A stretch of DNA of 64,000 bases from Salinicola endophyticus (GTDB lineage: Bacteria > Pseudomonadota > Gammaproteobacteria > Pseudomonadales > Halomonadaceae). The DNA lies in assembly GCF_003206575.1 (NCBI RefSeq), contig NZ_PZJO01000001.1:150720-214719 (forward strand), written 5' to 3'. A model generated the notes under the pieces. It was not told the DNA's origin and made no database searches. It saw nothing but the letters and a program-made list of their open reading frames with translations. How positions within the stretch are numbered: the first letter of the stretch is position 1; every line of letters starts with the position of its first letter. The position numbers and the translations under genes were made by a program. Of the stretch, positions 8,279 to 20,342 are shown piece by piece.

Positions 8279-8805
8279 GCACCGACAGCGTCCCGGCCGC
8301 CGCCCCCACGGGGCCGGCGGCCGACGGCACCCGTGGTGCGGTGCTGGCCAACCTGCTGTTCAATCTCGCCCTGGGCGCCCTGTTCGCGGCGCTGTTCGTC
8401 GACGCCGGCGACCTGCCCTCCTCGATGTGGGAGCCGCTGGGCGCGGGCGCCTTTCCGCGCCTGGTCCTGGGCACCCTGATCCTGTTCAACCTGGCACTCG
8501 CGCTGCAGGCGGCCATGGCGCTGGGCCAGGCCAGGCGCGGCGCAGGCACCCTCGCCTGGCTCTACCAGCGGCGGCTGGCCTTCGCCACCCTGGCGGCATT
8601 CTCGCTCTATGCGCTGGCGATGCCGTGGCTCGGTTTCCCGCTCGCCTCGCTGAGCTTCCTGCTGGCGGTGCAGTGGCTGCTCGGCGCCCGCCGTGGGCGG
8701 CGTCTGCTGGTGGCGGCGATCGTCGCCGTGGCGTTCGGCCTGGGCCTCTATCTGCTGTTCGGCCAGGTGTTCCAGATCCCGCTGCCCACAGGGCGGCTGT
8801 GGTAG
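8275..8805 (+). CDS. tctB: TTT transporter small membrane subunit TctB
   Basis: A 176-residue small membrane subunit of the tripartite tricarboxylate transporter. After a polar N terminus it shows about four hydrophobic helices (around NLLFNLALGALFAALFV, FPRLVLGTLILFNLALAL, FATLAAFSLYALAMPWLG and LLVAAIVAVAFGLGLYLLFG), the usual TctB layout, with the typical WEPLGAGAFPRLV motif between helix 1 and 2. It overlaps tctC by four bases and is followed by tctA after about 20 bp. Its role is to support the large permease subunit. Confidence 0.9.
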   Translation: MSTDSVPAAAPTGPAADGTRGAVLANLLFNLALGALFAALFVDAGDLPSSMWEPLGAGAFPRLVLGTLILFNLALALQAAMALGQARRGAGTLAWLYQRRLAFATLAAFSLYALAMPWLGFPLASLSFLLAVQWLLGARRGRRLLVAAIVAVAFGLGLYLLFGQVFQIPLPTGRLW

Positions 8806-8827
8806 CCCGACGACGAGGGATATCTGC

Positions 8828-10327
8828 ATGCCAATGACCGATGCTTTGCTGTCGAGCGTGGAACAGCTATTTTCGCTGGCGACCCTGATCAGCATGCTGA
8901 TCGGCGTCGTCGCCGGGGTGATCGCCGCCGCCATCCCCGGCTTCACCGTGACCATGGCGATCGTGCTGACGCTGCCGGTGACCTTCAGCATGCCACCGCT
9001 GCAGGGCGTGGCGACGATGCTGGCGGTATATGTCGGCGGCTGCTCCGGCGGGCTGATCAGCGCCGCCCTGCTGGGTATCCCCGGCACCCCCTCGTCGGTG
9101 GCGACCACCTTCGACGCTTACCCCATGGCACGCGGCGGCGAGCCCGGGCGCGCCCTGGGCCTGGGCATCTGGGCTTCGTTCTTCGGCGCCCTGATCAGCG
9201 CGCTGGTGCTGATCGTGGCGGCGCCACCGCTGGCGCTGATCGCGGTCAAGCTGGGGCCGTGGGAGTACTTCTCGCTGATCCTGTTCGCCATCACCGTGGT
9301 CGCCAGTCTGGTCGGACACTCGATCCTCAAGGGGCTGATGATGAGCCTGCTGGGGCTGTTCGTGGCGACCGTGGGGCCCGACCCGATGATGGGCGTGGCA
9401 CGCTTCACCTTCGATCTCGACCTGCTCGCCGCGGGCCTGCCGTTCCTGGTGGTGCTGATCGGGATCTTTGCGGTCAGCCAGCTCGCCGGCGAGGTGGAGA
9501 ACCCCGACGAGCTGCGCCAGGGGCAGGCGCTGATCGAGGGCCACATCGCCGTCCGCCCGCTGGCGGTGATGCGCGAGGTGCTCTCGCGCCCGCTCAACCT
9601 GCTACGTTCGTCGCTGGTGGGAGTGGTGATCGGCGCGGTACCCGGCGCCGGCGGCAGCATCGCCAATCTGATCGCCTACGATCAGGCCAAGCGCGCCTCG
9701 AAGACCCCGGAGCGCTTCGGCACCGGGATCGCCGATGGCGTGGTCGCCTCCGAGTCGGGCAACTCCGCCACCGCCGGCGGCGGGCTGATCCCGATGATCG
9801 CGCTGGGCATCCCCGGCAGCGCGGTGGACGCGGTGCTGATGGCGGCACTGATGGTACAGGGAATCAGCGTCGGGCCGCGGCTGATCATGGACAATCCCGA
9901 CCTGGTCTACGGCATGTTCCTGGCGATGTTCCTCGCCGCCGGCATGGTGCTGGTGTTCTGCCTGCTCAGCCTGCGCTGGTTCCTGCGCATCACCGAGATT
10001 CCCAAGTCGATCATCGTGCCGGTGGTACTGGTGTGCTGCGCGGTGGGCGCACTGGCGCTCAACAACCGGGTGACCGACCTCTACCTGCTGATCGGGGTGG
10101 GGCTGGTCGGCTATCTGCTGGCCAAGCTCGACTATCCGCTGGCGCCGCTGGTGCTGGGGGTGATCCTGGGGCCGATCGCCGAGACCAACCTGCGCCGCGC
10201 GCTGATGGCCGACGAGAGCTGGACGCTGTTCTTCACCCGTCCGATCTCGCTGGCGCTCTTGGTACTGGCAGCGCTGTCGGTCGCCTTCAGCATTCGGCGC
10301 CTGCTCAAGCAGCGCAGGCCAGGCTGA
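8828..10327 (+). CDS. tctA: TTT transporter large permease subunit TctA
   Basis: A 499-residue integral membrane permease of the TctA family. Diagnostic segments are GVVAGVIAAAIPGFTVTMAIVL near the N terminus, VGGCSGGLISAALLGIPGTPSSVATTFDAYPMA, and the second internal repeat IGAVPGAGGSIANLIAYDQAKRASK with ESGNSATAGGGLIPMIALGIPGS. These two GxPG-type repeats are a hallmark of TctA. The ATG at 8828 is preceded by GAGGGA at the right distance; the alternative ATG at 8834 is slightly too far. Length matches the family (about 500). It is the last gene of the operon driven from near 4290 (inference); no T-rich terminator is obvious before dusC. Confidence 0.93.
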   Translation: MPMTDALLSSVEQLFSLATLISMLIGVVAGVIAAAIPGFTVTMAIVLTLPVTFSMPPLQGVATMLAVYVGGCSGGLISAALLGIPGTPSSVATTFDAYPMARGGEPGRALGLGIWASFFGALISALVLIVAAPPLALIAVKLGPWEYFSLILFAITVVASLVGHSILKGLMMSLLGLFVATVGPDPMMGVARFTFDLDLLAAGLPFLVVLIGIFAVSQLAGEVENPDELRQGQALIEGHIAVRPLAVMREVLSRPLNLLRSSLVGVVIGAVPGAGGSIANLIAYDQAKRASKTPERFGTGIADGVVASESGNSATAGGGLIPMIALGIPGSAVDAVLMAALMVQGISVGPRLIMDNPDLVYGMFLAMFLAAGMVLVFCLLSLRWFLRITEIPKSIIVPVVLVCCAVGALALNNRVTDLYLLIGVGLVGYLLAKLDYPLAPLVLGVILGPIAETNLRRALMADESWTLFFTRPISLALLVLAALSVAFSIRRLLKQRRPG

Positions 10328-10435
10328 TCGGGTGTCATCGGCGCGCCCCGCGCCGGTGAGACCGACGAAAGTGCACGCCAGGCGTTACGCGCAGGGACGG
10401 CTGTGCTAGCTTAGCGACCGAATTTTCCAGGCCGG

Positions 10436-11512
10436 ATGATCCGTATCGCGATGGCACAGCCCTCTTCGCTCTTCCACCTCGAGCCCTCCCCCGCCGGCCG
10501 TCTCGGCCTGGCACCCATGGAGGGCGTGATCGACGCCGACACTCGGGCACTGCTCAGCGCCGATGGCGCGCTGGACTGGTGCGTCACCGAGTTCGTGCGC
10601 GTGGTCGATGCGCGCCTGCCGCCGCGGGTCTTCCTGCGCCACTGCCCGGAACTGGCCGAGGCCGGCACGGCAGGGCCGCTGACCCCGACCGCGACCCCGG
10701 TGACACTGCAGCTGCTAGGCTCCGACCCCGCGGCGCTGGCAGCCAATGCCGAGCAGGCGATCACCCTGGGTGCCACCCGACTCGATCTCAACTTCGGCTG
10801 CCCGGCCAAGATGGTCAATCGCCACGATGGCGGCGCCTCGCTTTTGCGCACGCCGGTGCGGGTGGGGCGCGCAGTGGCGGCGGTCGCCGAGGTGGCCGCC
10901 GCCCGCGGCGCCACGGTGAGCGCCAAGCTGCGCCTGGGCTTCGACGACCGCCGGGTGGCGCTGGCCTGCGCGCTGGCCGCCGAGGCTGGCGGTGCCCACG
11001 AGCTGGTGGTGCACGCGCGCACCCGGCGCGAGGGTTACCGCCCGCCGGCGCACTGGGAGTGGGTCGCCAAGATTCGCGCCGCTGTCAGCGTGCCGGTGGT
11101 GGTCAACGGTGATATCTGGACGCTCGAAGCGTACTGGAAGGCGCGCACGCTCTCCGGCTGCGACGATGTCATGCTCGGCCGCGGCATGCTCGCCGACCCG
11201 TGGCTGGCGCGCCGCATCCGCCACTGGCAGGCGAGCGGCGGCGAGCGCCTGGCAGCGACACCGTGGTCTGCCCGCGCCGAGGTGCTGTGCCACTACGCCG
11301 CGCGCAAGCAGGCCGCAGGGATGGCGGAGAAGTTCATCGTCTCGCTGCTCAAGCAGTGGCTCAACATCATGCGCGGACGCGATGCCGAGGCCGCCGCACG
11401 TTTCACCGCGCTGCGCCGGGAGACCGCGCTGGCGCCGCTGCTGGCGGGGCTGGCGGGGCTGGCGCATCCGGCCACGGAACCCGCGACCTCCCCGGCACCG
11501 ACACCGGCCTGA
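10436..11512 (+). CDS. dusC: tRNA-dihydrouridine(16) synthase DusC
   Basis: A 358-residue FMN-dependent enzyme that reduces uridine 16 in tRNA. The TIM-barrel features are present: LAPMEGVID, LQLLGSDPAALAANA, the catalytic cysteine in LNFGCPAKMVNRHDGGASLL, VSAKLRLGFDD, HARTRREGY and VVNGDIWTLE, then the C-terminal helical tRNA-binding domain (KFIVSLLKQWLNIM). The NRHDGGASLL variant and W at GDIW favour DusC over DusA/B. An Ala/Thr/Pro-rich tail extends the C terminus. Start could also be ATG 10451 (MAQPSS). The gene is monocistronic and convergent with the tRNA cluster. Confidence 0.92.
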   Translation: MIRIAMAQPSSLFHLEPSPAGRLGLAPMEGVIDADTRALLSADGALDWCVTEFVRVVDARLPPRVFLRHCPELAEAGTAGPLTPTATPVTLQLLGSDPAALAANAEQAITLGATRLDLNFGCPAKMVNRHDGGASLLRTPVRVGRAVAAVAEVAAARGATVSAKLRLGFDDRRVALACALAAEAGGAHELVVHARTRREGYRPPAHWEWVAKIRAAVSVPVVVNGDIWTLEAYWKARTLSGCDDVMLGRGMLADPWLARRIRHWQASGGERLAATPWSARAEVLCHYAARKQAAGMAEKFIVSLLKQWLNIMRGRDAEAAARFTALRRETALAPLLAGLAGLAHPATEPATSPAPTPA

Positions 11513-11689
11513 GGCGCCAGCGGGCCGGCCAGGGCGCGACAGCCGGCCACCATGGCCATCACGCTCTGGCGCCACGCTCTCCTGAGCCCCTGCCCTGCCT
11601 GATCCGGTCGCGACGCGCTAGCGGACGCTGTCCGGCGTCCGGCAGTGCCCATACCGGCGCTGCGCCTCGACACCGCCTGCGCCCAAACG

Positions 11690-11720
11690 AAAACACCCGC
11701 ATGCCGAAGCATGCGGGTGT
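11690..11720 (-). terminator. Intrinsic terminator of the tRNA cluster
   Basis: Perfect 12-bp inverted repeat ACACCCGCATGC (11693-11704) and GCATGCGGGTGT (11709-11720) with a CGAA/TTCG tetraloop; on the minus strand the stem runs into TTTTCGTTT. It begins nine bases after the encoded CCA of the last tRNA-Arg. Confidence 0.92.
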
Positions 11721-11728
11721 CATCTGTA

Positions 11729-11805
11729 TGGCGCGCCCGGGAGGATTCGAACCTCCGACCACCTGATTCGTAGTCAGGTACTCTATCCAGCTGAGCTACG
11801 GGCGC
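11729..11805 (-). tRNA. tRNA-Arg(ACG), copy 2
   Basis: A 77-nt tRNA with encoded CCA. The acceptor arms GCGCCCG and CGGGCGC pair, the anticodon loop in GACTACGAATC gives anticodon ACG (read as ICG after deamination), and the T arm holds GGTTCGAATCC. Sequence is identical to the copy at 11864-11940. It is the last gene of the cluster, directly before the terminator. Confidence 0.97.
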
Positions 11806-11863
11806 TAAAATCGGTCGAGACGCTAAGTCCCTGGTACTGCTGTGCGATGCTGCTTTCAGTGAG

Positions 11864-11940
11864 TGGCGCGCCCGGGAGGATTCGAACCTCCGACCACCTG
11901 ATTCGTAGTCAGGTACTCTATCCAGCTGAGCTACGGGCGC
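11864..11940 (-). tRNA. tRNA-Arg(ACG), copy 1
   Basis: A 77-nt tRNA with encoded CCA, identical over its full length to the copy 58 bp downstream. The spacers around the two copies differ, so it is a gene duplication and not an assembly echo of a longer block. Transcribed with tRNA-Ser from the promoter near 12150 (inference). Confidence 0.97.
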
Positions 11941-12035
11941 TTGTCACTGATGCTTGTCGCGATTCGCAGTCGACGTCTTGGCTGTCACTGCGATTGTCGA
12001 TCTGTGCCACGACTCGAAGGTCAAACCTCACGATC

Positions 12036-12130
<95 letters not shown>

Positions 12131-12146
12131 CTGATCGACGGCGCGT

Positions 12147-12175
12147 AGATTACCCATTTCGCCGGGGCTTGTCCA
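12147..12175 (-). promoter_or_regulatory. Sigma70 promoter of the tRNA-Ser/Arg cluster
   Basis: On the minus strand TGGACA (12170-12175) and TAATCT (12147-12152) are separated by exactly 17 bp, followed by a GC-rich ACGCGCC discriminator typical of stringently controlled stable-RNA promoters. Predicted start is about ten bases before the mature tRNA-Ser 5' end. Confidence 0.7.
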
Positions 12176-12342
12176 GTCGAAGCCCAAACTTTTTTCAAAA
12201 AAACCTCAAAGGATGAATGGTTTACCGCGAGAGGCGAGGCAGGGCGTGGGATAGAGAGCGTAAGAGGAGGATTCCGAGACGAGCCCGAGCCGATAAAGGG
12301 GACGACTTCACCAGCCCAGACGGTTCCAGTATGCGCGCTGCG

Positions 12343-12540
12343 CTATACGCCGGGACCGCCATCTTCGTCTTCGGATTTCTCACGCTGGATGCGCTGATAG
12401 ATCTCTTCGCGATGAACGGCCACATCCTTAGGCGCATTGACGCCGATGCGCACCTGATTCCCTTTCACTCCCAGGACGGTGACGGTGATGTCGTCGCCGA
12501 TCATGAGAGTCTCTCCCACTCGACGGGTCAGGATGAGCAT
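12343..12540 (-). CDS. csrA: Carbon storage regulator CsrA
   Basis: A 65-residue RNA-binding global regulator, acting as a homodimer that binds GGA motifs in mRNA leaders and controls translation. It starts [17 protein letters not shown] and continues through [22 protein letters not shown], the canonical CsrA/RsmA sequence including the basic residues (R6, R44-type) used in RNA binding. A strong AGGAG lies before the ATG. Located after lysC and before tRNA-Ser as in pseudomonads. The acidic tail ([12 protein letters not shown]) is ordinary for the family. Confidence 0.97.
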   Translation of the reverse strand: MLILTRRVGETLMIGDDITVTVLGVKGNQVRIGVNAPKDVAVHREEIYQRIQREKSEDEDGGPGV

Positions 12541-12769
12541 TGTCTGATCTCCTTCTCAGGGCCTTCTTCCATTCTCGGGTCACGCTCTCGGGCCGCTTGC
12601 GGCGGTCGCTCACCGCCCGAGGAGCGATTATGCGTCATAAGGCCAACCAGGCCAATGACGCCGTTCCATGACAACCCTCGGCTACGTTGAAGAAGCGCTC
12701 TCTTCCTTTCACTTCGTCCAACTCACCCTAAGCGTAGAACGCCTGAGACATTCTTGAAGGTTTATTCGG

Positions 12770-14014
12770 TTATTCGCTTTGGATGCTGTCTTTGTCGAGG
12801 CCGAAGGCGGTGTGGAGCGCGCGCACGGCGAGTTCCATCGTCTTCTCGTCGATGACCACGGAGATCTTGATTTCGGAGGTCGAGACCATGCGAATGTTGA
12901 TGTTCTCTTCGGCCAGCACGCGGAACATCTTGGACGCCACACCGGCGTGCGAACGCATGCCCACGCCGACCAGAGAGACCTTGGCGATGTTGTCGTCGCC
13001 GCGCAGCTCACCGCCGCCGAGCGCCGGAATCACGTCATCCTGGAGGATGCGCATGGTCTGCTTGTAGTCGCCCTTGCCCACAGTGAAGGTGAAGTCGGTG
13101 TAGTCGCCGGTCGGCGCCACGTTCTGCACGATCATGTCGACTTCGATGTTGGCGTCGGCGATCGGGCCGAGAATGCGCGACGCGACCCCGGGAACATCAG
13201 GGGTGTTGAGCAGCGTCAGCTTGGCTTCGTTGGCGGTGAAGGCGATACCGGAGATCAGCGGTTCTTCCATCGATTCGATTTCCTCGTCTGCCACGATCAG
13301 CGTGCCGGGCCCTTCCTCGAAGCTCGACAGCACGCGAAGCGGTACATTGTATTTGCCGGCGAACTCCACCGAGCGGATCTGCAGCACCTTGGAGCCGAGA
13401 CTGGCCAGCTCGATCATCTCCTCGACGGTGATGCGCTCCAGGCGCTGCGCCTTGGAGCAGACCCGTGGGTCGGTGGTGTAGACCCCGTCCACGTCGGTGT
13501 AGATCTGGCACTCGTCGGCGCCCAGGGCCGCGGCCAGCGCCACGCCGGTGGTGTCGGAGCCGCCACGCCCGAGGGTGGTGATGTTGCCCTCTTCGTCCAC
13601 CCCCTGGAAACCGGCGACCACCACGACCTGACCCTCGTCCAGATCGTCCTTGAGGTCATCGGTCTCGATACGCTGGATACGCGCCTTGGTGTGCGCACTG
13701 TCGGTACGAATACCCACCTGCGCCCCGGTGTAGGAAGTGGCCGGTACGCCCAGCTGATGCAGGGCCATGGCCAGCAGCGAGATGGTGACCTGCTCGCCGG
13801 TGGAGACCAGCATGTCCATTTCGCGCGGGGTGGGGTCCTCGTTGATCTGGCTGGCGAGGTCGATCAGACGATTGGTCTCGCCGCTCATCGCGGAGACCAC
13901 GACCACGATCTGGTGACCGTTGTCGCGGAAGCGCTTGACCTTCTCCGCGACCGCCTTGATCCGCTCGACGGTTCCCACCGAGGTCCCACCAAACTTTTGT
14001 ACGTATAGCGCCAT
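12770..14014 (-). CDS. lysC: Aspartate kinase
   Basis: A 414-residue aspartokinase that phosphorylates aspartate in the first step of lysine, threonine, methionine and (in halophiles) ectoine synthesis. The protein starts [19 protein letters not shown], with the kinase motif KFGGTS, then [36 protein letters not shown], and two C-terminal ACT domains for feedback control ([15 protein letters not shown] and [17 protein letters not shown]). The ATG at 14014 is chosen by family conservation; a GTG at 14029 lies too close to the GGGA upstream. It follows alaS after about 65 bp. The stop lies in an 8-bp direct repeat (GAATAACC/GAATAAAC). Confidence 0.95.
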   Translation of the reverse strand: MALYVQKFGGTSVGTVERIKAVAEKVKRFRDNGHQIVVVVSAMSGETNRLIDLASQINEDPTPREMDMLVSTGEQVTISLLAMALHQLGVPATSYTGAQVGIRTDSAHTKARIQRIETDDLKDDLDEGQVVVVAGFQGVDEEGNITTLGRGGSDTTGVALAAALGADECQIYTDVDGVYTTDPRVCSKAQRLERITVEEMIELASLGSKVLQIRSVEFAGKYNVPLRVLSSFEEGPGTLIVADEEIESMEEPLISGIAFTANEAKLTLLNTPDVPGVASRILGPIADANIEVDMIVQNVAPTGDYTDFTFTVGKGDYKQTMRILQDDVIPALGGGELRGDDNIAKVSLVGVGMRSHAGVASKMFRVLAEENINIRMVSTSEIKISVVIDEKTMELAVRALHTAFGLDKDSIQSE

Positions 14015-14079
14015 GAGTCTGTTCGTCACTCCCTAGCGTTGTGGGCCGCCCTGGGGTGGCGGCCGCCGTGTATGTCGGT

Positions 14080-16683
<2,604 letters not shown>

Positions 16684-16695
16684 AAACAATCCGTA

Positions 16696-16774
16696 GCGAG
16701 AGTCCGTGGCAGAGTCCATGGCGAGAGTCCGTGACAAGAGACCCCGGCGAAGGACCTTGGCGAAAGTCCGTGAC
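16696..16774. repeat. Short direct repeats in the alaS leader
   Basis: GCGAGAGTCCGTGGC (16696-16710), a shorter AGAGTCCATGGC (16711-16722), GCGAGAGTCCGTGAC (16721-16735) and GCGAAAGTCCGTGAC (16760-16774) occur immediately upstream of the alaS start. On the transcribed strand they read GGACTCTCGC or similar three to four times. Confidence 0.75.
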
Positions 16775-16874
16775 GATAGGCGTGCCCACGGCGGCAAACG
16801 GACCACGTGGCGACGCGCAGACGGCCGTCTCAGCGGGCAAGGCGCTGCCCCCTGCGGCCATCGCAAGGCGCGTT

Positions 16875-16905
16875 AGTATAACGTGGTCGACTGTGAGTCT
16901 GTCGA
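16875..16905 (-). promoter_or_regulatory. Possible promoter upstream of alaS
   Basis: Minus-strand TCGACA (16900-16905) and TATACT (16875-16880) match the sigma70 consensus 5/6 each, but the 19-bp spacer is long. It would give a leader of about 185 nt for alaS. Confidence 0.35.
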
Positions 16906-17287
16906 GTGCGACACCCATGTCGCCGCCATTCGCCACTGCCGGGCGGGTCGGATCCCCCTCTCCGGCGTGCACCATGCCCCTGATGGGCAGGCGTCCTGTC
17001 ACCCGTGAGGAGGAGAACGCAGACAGCGGCGCGCACAACAGCTGCGATGAAGGAGCGTGGCGCCGGGGGCGAGGTGAAGGGACCCTGCGAGAGGATCGTG
17101 GCGAGAGGGGCGCGGTGCGAGGGTCGAGAAGAAACGATGCGAGAGCAGCGCACCAAGGGTGCGCTGCCAGGTCAGACTGAGAATGAAGCGCCAAGGCAAG
17201 GCGCGTGAGACGAAGAGCGCACGCGCGGGGCAAGAAAGAGCGCGCAAGCCAGTGAAAGAGCGGCGCCACGCCAACCAGCCCGGAGGC

Positions 17288-17743
17288 TCAATCCTCCCAG
17301 GCGTGGCGCATGGCGTGGCGCACCTGATCGAAGCCGAACCCGCGACCGGCCAGGAAGCGTTCGCGCTTGGCCCGCTCACGGGGCGTGCTACCGGGCCCCG
17401 TGAAGCGCTTGGCCAGGACCTGACACGCCAGGTCCTGCCAGTCCGGCGCCTCCGCCTCGAACGCCAGCGCCGCCAGGGCGTCGTCGATCCCGCGCTGGGC
17501 CAGGTCACCGCAGATCCGCACCGGGCCGTGACCGAGCTGCACCCGGGAGCGCACGAAGATCTCGGCGAAGCGCGTGTCGGACTGCAACCCCTCCGCGGCC
17601 AGCGCATCCAGGGTGACGGCAATCTCATCACGCTCGACGCCCTTGGCCGCCAGACGCTGCTCGAGCTCGGCGCGGCTGTACTCGCGGCGCGCCAGCAGCG
17701 CGATCGCCCGCTCCCGGGGTGGGATGTCAGCAGCATCAGCCAT
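17288..17743 (-). CDS. recX: Regulatory protein RecX
   Basis: A 151-residue all-helical protein that binds RecA filaments and limits their extension. It shows the three-helix-repeat pattern of RecX: ALLARREYSRAELEQRLAAKG, RFAEIFVRSRVQLGHGPVRI and a C-terminal KRERFLAGRGFGFDQVRHAMR. Length matches the family (about 150-160). It follows recA after 94 bp on the same strand, the standard arrangement in which readthrough of the recA terminator supplies RecX, so it should be SOS-induced together with recA. Confidence 0.93.
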   Translation of the reverse strand: MADAADIPPRERAIALLARREYSRAELEQRLAAKGVERDEIAVTLDALAAEGLQSDTRFAEIFVRSRVQLGHGPVRICGDLAQRGIDDALAALAFEAEAPDWQDLACQVLAKRFTGPGSTPRERAKRERFLAGRGFGFDQVRHAMRHAWED

Positions 17744-17837
17744 GGCGTGCCGCCCTCCTCGGCGCCGACCTGAACACCAATCTTTCCCTCAACCCAAACT
17801 TCGCCGACTTCAATCCAACCTTCACCTACCTTTCGAT

Positions 17838-18905
<1,068 letters not shown>

Positions 18906-19058
18906 GAAAGTCTCCTGTGAGTGCGTCGAAGACGAGCCTTGGAAAGCTGGCGTCGTGGAGTGGCGGCCGGAAAAGTGAGCCCGCCGCCTCTGGACACTCC
19001 GTCAGCCGGCTCGGCTCGGGAATCCGCGGCGACGGGCGAGACGGCCAGGCCGCCCGAT

Positions 19059-19078
19059 CACTGTATGATTAGCCAGTA
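19059..19078 (-). promoter_or_regulatory. LexA (SOS) box upstream of recA
   Basis: The plus strand reads CACTGTATGATTAGCCAGTA. It matches the enteric SOS consensus CTGT-N8-ACAG with one mismatch (CTGT at 19061, CCAG at 19073) and agrees with the E. coli recA operator at most of its 20 positions. Position upstream of recA makes it very likely functional; the recA leader would be about 140 nt. Confidence 0.78.
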
Positions 19079-19183
19079 GTATGGCGAAAAAAATCGCTCG
19101 CGCCTATATCCTCGCGTCGATTTTCCGCATGCGTCGCTGCATTTTCCGGGATCGCGCCCGGCGAGGCCAGCGCCAAGTGCCGC

Positions 19184-19711
19184 TCAGGCCTCGGCGACGA
19201 GGGATTCGAGCAACCCCGCCAGGGCGATCGCTACCGCCTGCGCGCGCACCGCGGCACGCTCCCCCGGCAGCCGGAAGCACGCCACCCGCTGGGCCTCGGC
19301 GTCGCCCCAGGCGAACCACACCGTGCCCACCGGCTTCTCGGCGCTGCCGCCGCCAGGGCCGGCCACACCGCTGATCGCCACACCGAGCTCGGCGCCGCTG
19401 TCGCGGCAGGCGCCGGCGACCATCTCGCGCACCGTGGCAGCGCTGACCGCGCCGTGCGCCGAGAGCGTCTGCTCGGACACCCCCAGCATGCGCTGCTTGG
19501 CGGCATTGGCGTAGGTGACGTAGCCGCTGGCGAAGTAGCCCGAGCTGCCGGCGATCGCGGTGATCGCCTCGGCCACGCCGCCGCCGGTACACGACTCCGC
19601 CGTGGTGACGAAGCAGCCGGCGGCCAGGCACGCCTCCCCCAGGCGTCGGGCAAGCACCTGCGGGTCCTGATCACTGCCGGGAGGCAGCGGATGGTCGGTG
19701 GGCAAGCTCAT
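19184..19711 (-). CDS. pncC: Nicotinamide-nucleotide amidase (CinA C-terminal domain protein)
   Basis: A 175-residue stand-alone CinA C-terminal domain, which deamidates nicotinamide mononucleotide to nicotinate mononucleotide for NAD recycling. Family motifs are TTAESCTGGGVAEAITAIAGSSGYFASGY (read in two halves), GYVTYANAAKQRMLGV, and the glycine-rich VAISGVAGPGGGSAEKPVGTVWFAW. The catalytic Ser is in AESCTGG. It lacks the N-terminal MoeA-like domain of full-length CinA, as in most gammaproteobacteria. Placed between mutS and recA as in pseudomonads; no SOS element was seen for it. Confidence 0.93.
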   Translation of the reverse strand: MSLPTDHPLPPGSDQDPQVLARRLGEACLAAGCFVTTAESCTGGGVAEAITAIAGSSGYFASGYVTYANAAKQRMLGVSEQTLSAHGAVSAATVREMVAGACRDSGAELGVAISGVAGPGGGSAEKPVGTVWFAWGDAEAQRVACFRLPGERAAVRAQAVAIALAGLLESLVAEA

Positions 19712-19869
19712 GGCGTCTCCTGCGGCTCGGGCGCTGCACCGGTCTCGTCTGTCGGGCAGGCGCGTCGTGTCATGCCAGTGATGGCATGCGAGTGGTCTCA
19801 GGTGAGTAGTATGCGAGCTTTGCGCGCCGACGCAACGCGCTCAATCAACGAACGCACCCACGCGGGCGG

Positions 19870-20055
19870 CTATTCGGCGTCGCGCGGGTAGGTGGGCGGC
19901 AGCGGCTGCGCGTGCCCCCCGGCACACAGATCGGCGACCGCGATCTCGAGCAGGATGACCGCCAGTTCGCTGACGTTGACGTTGCGCCGGTTGGCCTCGA
20001 TCGAGAGCAGCCTGAACGTGGAGTCACTGAGGTGATTGAGCACCAGACGGGCCAT
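19870..20055 (-). CDS. Small protein of unknown function (61 aa)
   Basis: I do not recognise this family. The ATG at 20055 has GAGGA seven bases upstream and gives MARLVLNHLSDSTFRLLSIE... ending in PTYPRDAE; a GTG at 20085 would add ten residues. The central part (residues about 8-45) looks like one or two amphipathic helices with a compact hydrophobic core, vaguely like ribbon-helix-helix or toxin-antitoxin antidotes, but no partner gene is next to it. It sits alone between pncC and mutS. Real-gene probability rests on the good ribosome binding site and balanced composition. Confidence 0.55.
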   Translation of the reverse strand: MARLVLNHLSDSTFRLLSIEANRRNVNVSELAVILLEIAVADLCAGGHAQPLPPTYPRDAE

Positions 20056-20342
20056 GAGGGGGTCCTCGATGCTGATTTCACCCACTGTAACGATTCGCTC
20101 GCCGCCAGCGAGACTGAAAACACTACACCTCGGGCATGAACCGGCGTCACCCCCGCCCGGCGATCGGCGATGCAGCGACGCTGACCCCCGTGATAACCTT
20201 CAGCCTTTCTCCATGCTTCGCCGGCGCCGCCGGCCCGGGCCCTGCCTCGCGCCTCGCCGCGGACCGGCCCGAGGCCGCGGCGCCCCCGGCGAGGCTCGTG
20301 CCCCATTGATGCCCCACGATACCGAGAGAGCCTCCTAAAGCC

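Larger units (their letters stand above)
16684..17287. other. 604-bp gap between recX and alaS with no convincing gene
   Basis: No reading frame here resembles a known protein. The alaS-proximal 90 bp contain short direct repeats (see 16696-16774), a candidate promoter lies at 16875-16905, and 17000-17280 is strongly purine-rich on the plus strand (pyrimidine-rich on the transcribed minus strand). Two minus-strand frames overlap the alaS start but look like GC-driven shadows. Confidence 0.6.

Noticed and set aside
11729-11940. Tandem tRNA-Arg genes as an integration (att) site for a mobile element
   Set aside because: No integrase, no partial tRNA copy and no foreign genes nearby; a simple tRNA duplication explains it.
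14014-14079. Lysine riboswitch before lysC
   Set aside because: Only 65 bp separate alaS and lysC, too short for a lysine riboswitch, and no such structure was seen.
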